From Paguma larvata (lineage: Eukaryota; Chordata; Mammalia; Carnivora; Viverridae): a DNA stretch of 64,000 nucleotides. The notes below the pieces were generated by a model that had not been told where the DNA came from, made no database searches, and was given only the letters and a program-made list of their open reading frames with translations. The position numbers and the translations under genes are program-made. The stretch's first letter is position 1; the number at the start of each line of letters is the position of its first letter. Of this stretch, positions 57,961 through 64,000 are shown in pieces. The stretch lies in the NCBI GenBank assembly GCA_030068075.1, contig CM057827.1, positions 72,802,500-72,866,499 on the forward strand, in the 5' to 3' direction.

Positions 57961-59739
57961 TCTAGAGAGGTAGGAGGAAAATGGAGAGTTATCGAGAATC
58001 TTTTGATTTATATTTGTAATATGTTGCTTTATTAAAAAAAAATAAATGTGAGAAAGATTTCTGTTTATTAAAGATGCATGACAGTCATTCACATTTGTCA
58101 TATACTTGATATTCAATAATAAAACCTAATATTTTAAAAAGCTCTTTTTGGTTGATGGGTCTCTGTATCTTAGCCTTGATTGATTTCAGTAATCTCATCC
58201 CCAGGAGCACTCTAGAAAAGAATCAGTGAAGGCAGTGAAGGGTTTGTCATAACATAAGAAGCAGGTTAGTTAAGTTCCTGGTATTTCAGATTACTGTGAT
58301 ATTAAGTCTTAGTAGCCCTCTGCTCCCTTTTATTCTATCCGGCAAAATATTGGCAAAAAAAAGTATACACACATACACACCATATGTATGTTTTTCCTAC
58401 AGGCTTTTAGCCAAATGGGTTGGAAATTTGAAACTGAATTTAGAGAGAAAATCGTGTGGGGAACACTAAGGTTTGGGGAATCAACGGTCTTGATGAAGAA
58501 CCAGGAAGAGATCATGTTGCAGTACAGAGGCAAGTTAGATCACAAAATTAGGTATTGGTCAAATTTGAATGCTTTGTGTTTTCTAACTTTAAGTTAGATT
58601 CTATCCTTTTATTGTACTAGATTTGGCATAGTTAAAATCAGAAAATGCCTAAAAGGTTCAGATACGTAAAATAGATGTTAGGGGTTTACATATGGACACT
58701 TTTGTTTGAATCCAATTTGTACTACTATTAAGTTACTTACTATTAAGTACATTAAGTTATATACTATTAATTAAGTTACCACTCTAAACTTTCAGAAGAC
58801 ATTTTAGGAAATGTATGCAGAGGACAAGATGACCCTTTCTGATTACCCTGAACAAGTTGCAAGTAAACAGAAAATTAGCTGAAAGTTGTGTAATTAGGAT
58901 AGGTTTTGTTTGAAGAAGAAAGGGTTAGTATTAGACATTTACAACCCATAAAGGGGTTTACAGGGCTTTGGTGTCCATTATGTAGTATCTGTTACTACAC
59001 ATGATGTGGACAGATGGCTGAAAAAGACAGCATTAAGGCTTGTATTCTGAGGATCCCTCAAGTGCTCTTCAGCTTAGTTTCCAATATGAATTTCAACAGA
59101 CTCCTATAGATTAAGCAGAAAAACATGCAGATTACACAGAAAAGAAATTGACAGGTGACAGCATCAAGGTAAAACGGGCACAAACATTTAAACAAAAGTA
59201 GGTCCAGGAGAGCACACAGGCAGATCACCTCAAAAAAGCTGTGACACCTGATCCTCTCGCTTCATTTCAGGCGCTGTAATGAATGTTCACAGCACCGATT
59301 ATAATAAACCAAGGAAAAGTTCTATTTTTAAATGTATATAGAAGATGTGTAAATCAAGATGGATATATCAGGATGTCTATATCAAGATGGATAAAAAATA
59401 AAATGGCAGATCTATAACGTAGAGGTGATAGCTATCCAATTACCGGCATCACATTTCCGTGACTTTTTCCTACTTAGCAAGTTTGCTGTCCAGCTGGTCC
59501 TTCCCGAGTGTTCCTACGACAAACACCCCTGTGTACTCGGAGGTCCTGTTAGCTTCTCACCTGCCGCTTGCCACCCCCCCTCCCTGCTCTTCCCTCCGGA
59601 GACTCTTACCTCAACTGTTATACCCAGGATAGCTAAGATATTCCGCTTAACGCCAATCGAGGGCAGTGAAGGGCACTCAAAGACCGTATTAATGGGGCTC
59701 TCAAGCCGCAAACCTAGACTACACGCCGTGAAATTTGCA

Positions 59740-60051
59740 CCCTCACAGCGCCTGATATGCGCCTGCGCGAGGAGGCCGTGACCAAGCCCAGGTGCTACAG
59801 CCTGACTGGTCCCAGGATCCTGAGTGGTCCTAAGCCCTGTGTCCATTACCCGGTAGGCTCCGCGGCAACTCCACGCATGCGCTCTCAGCCGTAGTAGGGA
59901 CGTGGGGCAAGTCCTCTTTGGTGGAATTGTGGCGGCAACGGCGTTTTCCCGCGCTTTTTCTGGGCGCCTCAGGTTAGGTATTTTATTTGTACTGTTACTA
60001 TTTTATCTGTAGAGCGCAGAAAGCAGGCCAAGAACTCCAGAGTGAAGTTTC
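59740..60051. promoter_or_regulatory. CpG-rich element, candidate alternative or bidirectional promoter
   Basis: This is one of only two CpG-rich places in the window outside the PARP2/RPPH1 region. It has NRF1-like sites GCGCCTGCGCG-type ('cgcctgcgcgag' near 59,760) and 'acgcatgcgctc' near 59,874. Plus-strand donors follow: CTCAG|GTTAGG near 59,974 and TTTCC|GTGAGT near 60,050. On the minus strand GTTGAG|GTAAGAGTC lies near 59,608. It is 1.3 kb before the first coding exon of CCNB1IP1. Promoter role is inferred. Confidence 0.5.
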
Positions 60052-61257
60052 CGTGAGTCTAATTCTCAAAAACTTGGCCCTTGGTAACTTGGACAGCTTA
60101 CTAAATTGGCCCTTTCCCCCAGTCAGGAAAAATGTGGAATTAGCTGCACCCCTCGCTTTGCCTGAGAAGGCTCTCAGCTTTAAAACGTCCCAACTTTTCT
60201 GCTTCCCCTATGCCTATTAGCCCCACTGGAGGTAAAATAAGCCTTATAACTCCAACTGCAAGGAGCCATGTACCTTTGGAGATTACCTCAGCGGGTACTT
60301 TTGGGGTAAAAGTGTCAGAGCGTCCTCGTCGACCCCTGTGACCGAGGCCAACATTCTTGACAGGATTTATCGGTTGATGAATGTGAACATTTTTCCTTGG
60401 TGTATAATTGATGCATCACAATTATTTCATATAATATATGATTTTGATATATCCCGAATATTGCTGTCCGTTGGAGGTTAGTAAAACTCCAGTGAGAGTG
60501 GACCTATATTGGAAAGTAACTTAAGAGTTTATTTAGTTTTACATTTTTAAAATAATTGAAAGTATAGCGTTCAATAGTGTTTATATTAATAGGTGACCTG
60601 TTTAATGACAAAGCAGCTTTTATGCAGTTGTTCAGGTTTCATAATGATCATTTGCTTGGACAAATTAAATGATTTTTATTTAATACTATCAGATTACTAC
60701 TAGCTTTTTAGTTAAGGCAATACAGGTAAAGAATCTGAGAAATCAGTGTATTATGAAAAACCTGAAAATGTAACTTAAAAAACACTTTGCGCCAAAGAAT
60801 GGTTGAAATCAGTGCATGGACTTATGTCTGCCAAGGGTGAGAAGTGATACTAAAATATGCTGGCAAACTATGGATGGGTAATAAATTTGGCTTTTTTATT
60901 TAGGTATGGAGGACTGGCGAAGGGCGTAATTAACTTTTATTTGTTTGTACTGTGTAAATGTTCCTAAACTTTTTTTTCCACATACATATTATTTTTGGCT
61001 TTAGTAAGATTTGGACTACTTGTGTCTTTCATTTTTTTCTTTACAATTTTTTTTTCTTGGGCTTTCTAGAGGTTTACACAAAGGAACACAGTTAATACTG
61101 TTGAGTGACTGAAATCAATGTAATATATAGATTATAATTATAAAAACAATAAAATACATTTACTGTAATAAAATGAAAACATGCTCTGTTAATTTATTAT
61201 TTACTTCCTTTTTACTAAAAGTTGACTTATTTGAGCTTTTCATTTACCCCTTACTAG

Positions 61258-61590
61258 GACTTTTGTCAGCATCTGGAGACCCAACTTTCTGTTATGTCTT
61301 TGTGTGAAGACATGCTGCTTTGTAATTATCGCAAGTGTCGTCTCAAACTCTCTGGTTATGCGTGGGTCACTGCCTGCTCTCACATCTTCTGTGATCAGCA
61401 TGGCAGTGGTGAGTTTAGTCGTTCACCAGCTATCTGCCCTGCCTGCAACAGTACCCTTTCTGGAAAGCTAGACATCGTCCGTACAGAACTCAGTCCATCA
61501 GAGGAGTATAAAGCCATGGTATTGGCAGGACTTCGACCAGAGATTGTGTTGGACATTAGCTCCCGTGCACTGGCCTTCTGGACATATCAG
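61258..61590 (+). CDS. CCNB1IP1: CCNB1IP1 (HEI10) first coding exon, RING finger; gene continues past the window
   Basis: RING-type E3 ligase that stabilises designated crossover sites in meiosis and interacts with cyclin B1. The acceptor 'cccttactag' is at 61,257, a 36-nt leader follows, and ATG is at 61,294. The exon codes 99 residues (MSLCEDMLLCNYRKC ...) and ends FWTYQ|GTTAGT at 61,590 on a codon boundary. RING ligands: Cys10, Cys15, Cys28, His30, Cys33, His36, Cys48, Cys51. The human protein is 277 residues, so about 178 residues, including the coiled coil and C-terminal tail, are encoded beyond 64,000. No further coding exon was found in 61,591-64,000. Confidence 0.96.
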
Positions 61591-61739
61591 GTTAGTGCCT
61601 AGGCTAGTTTTTCTGGAGAGTATGATTTGAGGCATGTGGAAGCTTCTAATGTTTTTCCTTCACTGTGTTTGTATTTATTTTTAATGAATATATAGAGAAC
61701 TTTCTTTTGAATAATGTTTTTCAAAAGTAATATATTTAG

Positions 61740-61946
61740 GGGTGCCTGGGTGGCTCAATTAGTTGAGCATCTGACTTCGGCTCAGGTCATGATCTCACAG
61801 TTTGTGAGTTAGGGCCCTGCTCCAGGCTCTGTGCTGACAGCTCAGAGCCTGCAGCCTGCTTCAGATTCTGTGTCTCCCTCTCTCTCTGCCCCTCCCATGC
61901 TCACTCTCTGTCTCTCTCAAAAATAAACATTAAAAATACTTTTAAA
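61740..61946 (+). mobile_element. CAN-SINE
   Basis: 'ggggtgcctgggtggctcaa' head with a complete body and CT tract, 150 bp after the RING exon. Confidence 0.93.
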
Positions 61947-62204
61947 AGGTAGTATGGTCATTTTTGGAAATCCAAAAGGAAGAAATTAAAAAAATCACTC
62001 ATAATTCCATAACTCAGAGATCATTATTGATATTTTTATTTGTGTACTATTGGATTTTTTCTGTGCATAAATATATATTTTATATATACATATAGATTTT
62101 GTCCAAAAGTAGGATAATATCAGTTAAAACTGACAATAAATTATGATTACTATAAATATTTTAGTGTTTTTAAATTAACTTTTATAATCATAATTTATTA
62201 TTAT

Positions 62205-62422
62205 TATTTTTTAATGTTTATTTATTTTTTAGAGAGAGAGAGAGAGACAGAGCATGAGTGGGGGATGGTCAGAGAGAGAGAGGGAGACACAGAATCCAAA
62301 GCAGGCTCCAGGCTCTGAGCTGTCAGCACAGAGCCCGACGCGGGGCTCGAACTCATGAACCGTGAGATTATGCCCTGAGCCGAAGTCGGACGCTCAACCA
62401 ACTGAGCCACTCAGGGCGCCCC
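62205..62422 (-). mobile_element. CAN-SINE, near consensus
   Basis: Antisense; ends 'ctgagccactcagggcgcccc'. Flanks share 'ataatcataattta', a likely target duplication. Confidence 0.95.
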
Positions 62423-62621
62423 TATAATCATAATTTAAATAATTGTATCATAATTGATTTCCAAGTTTCCTCTGTTATAAAAAAATGTTGTGGTGAGCAT
62501 TCTTATCAAATTCACATATTTAATTATTTGCTAATATTAAATTCCTGAAAGTGGATGAATACATTTCAAAGTTTTAAAAACTGCAGTTAATTAATCAATT
62601 ACTTTACTTTTAAAATAAAAT

Positions 62622-62722
62622 ATTTAATTTTTAAGTAATCTTCTGCTCAACATGGAACTTAAACTCACAACCCCGAGATCAAGAGTTGCATGCTCTACTG
62701 ACTGAGCCAGCCAGGTGTCCTC
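62622..62722 (-). mobile_element. Short SINE-like element
   Basis: 'actcacaaccccgagatcaag' and 'ctgactgagccagccaggtgt'. Confidence 0.65.
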
Positions 62723-64000
62723 AAAATTGCCATATTAAAATTGTCTTCCACTTAGGCCATATCATTTTGTGTCCCTGAAGTGTAGGAGGGTGCTTGATTC
62801 TTCATTCTTACTCACTAATTAGATAATGAGTAAAGTAGAATCTTGTTCTTTAAATATGCATTTCTTAGATGACTTTTAGCTGAAAACATTTTCTTGTATT
62901 TTTTCATGTATTTTTATTTTATGAATTGCCTGCTTCAGTTTGCTTATTTCAGTTGCTGTAGGTTTTTTCCCTGAATTCTCTATATATACTAAACTCAGAT
63001 GTTCCAAGATATTTTCTCTTTTTTCATTTATCTTTTATTAGTCTTTTTTTTTTTGACATAATAGAAATGTATCATAATTTTTCTCTAGGTTATTAAAACC
63101 ACTGTGATAAGCATTCTTACTATCAAGTTCACATCCTTAACTCATGATTTCTGGTTTTAGTACCTTCTTAGAAAGACTTTCCTGTGGAGAACTTTAATCC
63201 TGTCCTTGAGTATATTGTTATCTTGCATATACATTTATAATAATGGTTTTTAAAGATTTTGCTTGTCAACAAGTTAATCCTTCCATTATGTTTTTCTGAG
63301 TAAGGCATCCCTCTTCTATGCTCCTGTATCTTCTTATGTTTATTTTTATTGTATTATTTATATGGTATTGTAATTACCTACATACTTGTTCATGTCTTCT
63401 TGTTGGGAGAGTTGTTTATGTCAAGTTTTGATACTTTATTTCTGGGTCCTGAGTGACCATCATAGTTACTGGTCTTAAGCCTCAGTAACTATTTATCGAC
63501 TGAATGAAAAGACACTCTATCTTAAAGTGGATTCCTATTTTGGGGTAGTATTGATTGAACATGAATATGTGTTATTGTTTTCGTCTTTTCACATATGGTG
63601 GAAACCAGTGAATGAGTTAGTAAGGTAGCCAGAAATAAATTTTTTTTCCTATTTAGTTATTCAACAAATATTTTCAGGAAACATTTATATATCATGCACC
63701 TTCTTAGGTGCTGAGTGTACAGTAATGAACAGAATATGAGTTTCAAGGAGGCTACGGTTTAGTGGTGATAAAGATAAAAAAAACCCAGGCGTTTATAATA
63801 CATTTGTAACGCGTACATAAGAAGGAAAGTACAGAGTGCTGTGGGACTGCATAGAAGGGACTGGTAACCCAGATTTGGAGTCTCATCACACTATATCGAA
63901 TGGGCAAACAAATTTTTTAAAGGTGAGTGCTCATATTTCATTCTTGTCAATATTTAAACGATAGTGAATTCAAAGATAAGCTAAAATTTGTGTCTGTGTA

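Larger units (their letters stand above)
53214..59600. other. CCNB1IP1 intron (putative), repeat-rich
   Basis: No coding exon is recognised. It holds a MIR at 53.4 kb, CAN-SINEs at 53.64, 54.17, 54.71, 55.24, 55.53 and 56.29 kb, a short SINE-like piece at 56.1 kb, and an old L1 at about 57.15-57.96 kb. A 69-codon open frame at 58,388-58,597 has no recognised homology. Confidence 0.55.
61591..64000. other. CCNB1IP1 intron after first coding exon
   Basis: No exon is recognised. It has CAN-SINEs at 61.74 kb (+) and 62.21 kb (-), a short SINE-like piece at 62.63 kb and an old MIR/L2-like tract at about 63.66-63.9 kb. Confidence 0.6.

Noticed and set aside
58388..58597. Frame starting MFFLQAFSQMGWKFETEF as a coding exon
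   Set aside because: It has an acceptor-like 'tttttcctacag', but no strong donor in frame and no place in the known CCNB1IP1 protein, which starts at 61,294.
59514..59846. A 110-codon minus-strand open frame as a protein gene
   Set aside because: The region is GC-rich, which lengthens chance frames, and the product is not recognised. Only the splice donor in it was kept as evidence for possible antisense transcription.

Overview
The window is nuclear DNA from a carnivore, most likely a cat-like (feliform) species. It is full of tRNA-Lys-derived CAN-SINEs of the feline type: a head with 'gcgcctgggtggctcag', a body with 'gctctgtgctgacagctcag', a CT-rich tract and an 'aaataaataaacatt' tail. It also carries carnivore L1 3' ends, MIRs and old L1M fragments. 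The genes are spliced, with GT-AG introns throughout. The gene order TEP1 > < PARP2 / RPPH1 > CCNB1IP1 > matches the mammalian block on human 14q11.2, read in the opposite direction.

Layout. 1-24,465 (+): the last 43 coding exons of TEP1 (about 1,975 codons, all phase-compatible). They cover the vWA-like tail of the TROVE module, a DUF4062 segment, a NACHT NTPase and the C-terminal WD40 array. 24,466-29,365: intergenic spacer of SINE, L1 and MIR sequence, bordered on each side by decayed copies of the TEP1 and PARP2 3' ends. 29,365-38,162 (-): complete PARP2 in 16 coding exons (567 codons). 38,163-38,390: short divergent promoter shared by PARP2 (Pol II) and RPPH1 (Pol III; octamer, PSE and TATA visible). 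38,391-38,741 (+): RPPH1, the RNase P RNA, followed by a T-run and a G-rich GGGGTT-containing minisatellite. 38,835-45,230: repeat-rich intergenic DNA. About 45,300-64,000 (+): 5' part of CCNB1IP1 (HEI10), with a CCAAT/ETS promoter, probable non-coding leader exons, intronic SNORD126, a CpG-rich second promoter candidate near 59.8 kb, and the first coding exon (RING finger) at 61,294-61,590.

Function. TEP1 is the telomerase- and vault-associated WD40/NACHT protein. PARP2 is a DNA-break-activated ADP-ribosyltransferase. RPPH1 is the catalytic RNA of RNase P. CCNB1IP1 is a RING SUMO/ubiquitin ligase of meiotic crossover control. They are neighbours rather than an operon; the only shared control visible is the PARP2/RPPH1 promoter.

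Most interesting structures: (1) the TEP1/PARP2 convergent 3' junction is present twice, about 4.95 kb apart, with reciprocal decay; (2) a SINE landed exactly on a TEP1 3' splice site and duplicated it; (3) PARP2 exons 2/3 offer two competing frame-preserving splice solutions; (4) a perfect 23-bp inverted repeat encloses an AT-rich loop near the start; (5) a perfect 30-bp G-rich tandem repeat lies just behind the RNase P RNA gene. No wholly new gene system was found.
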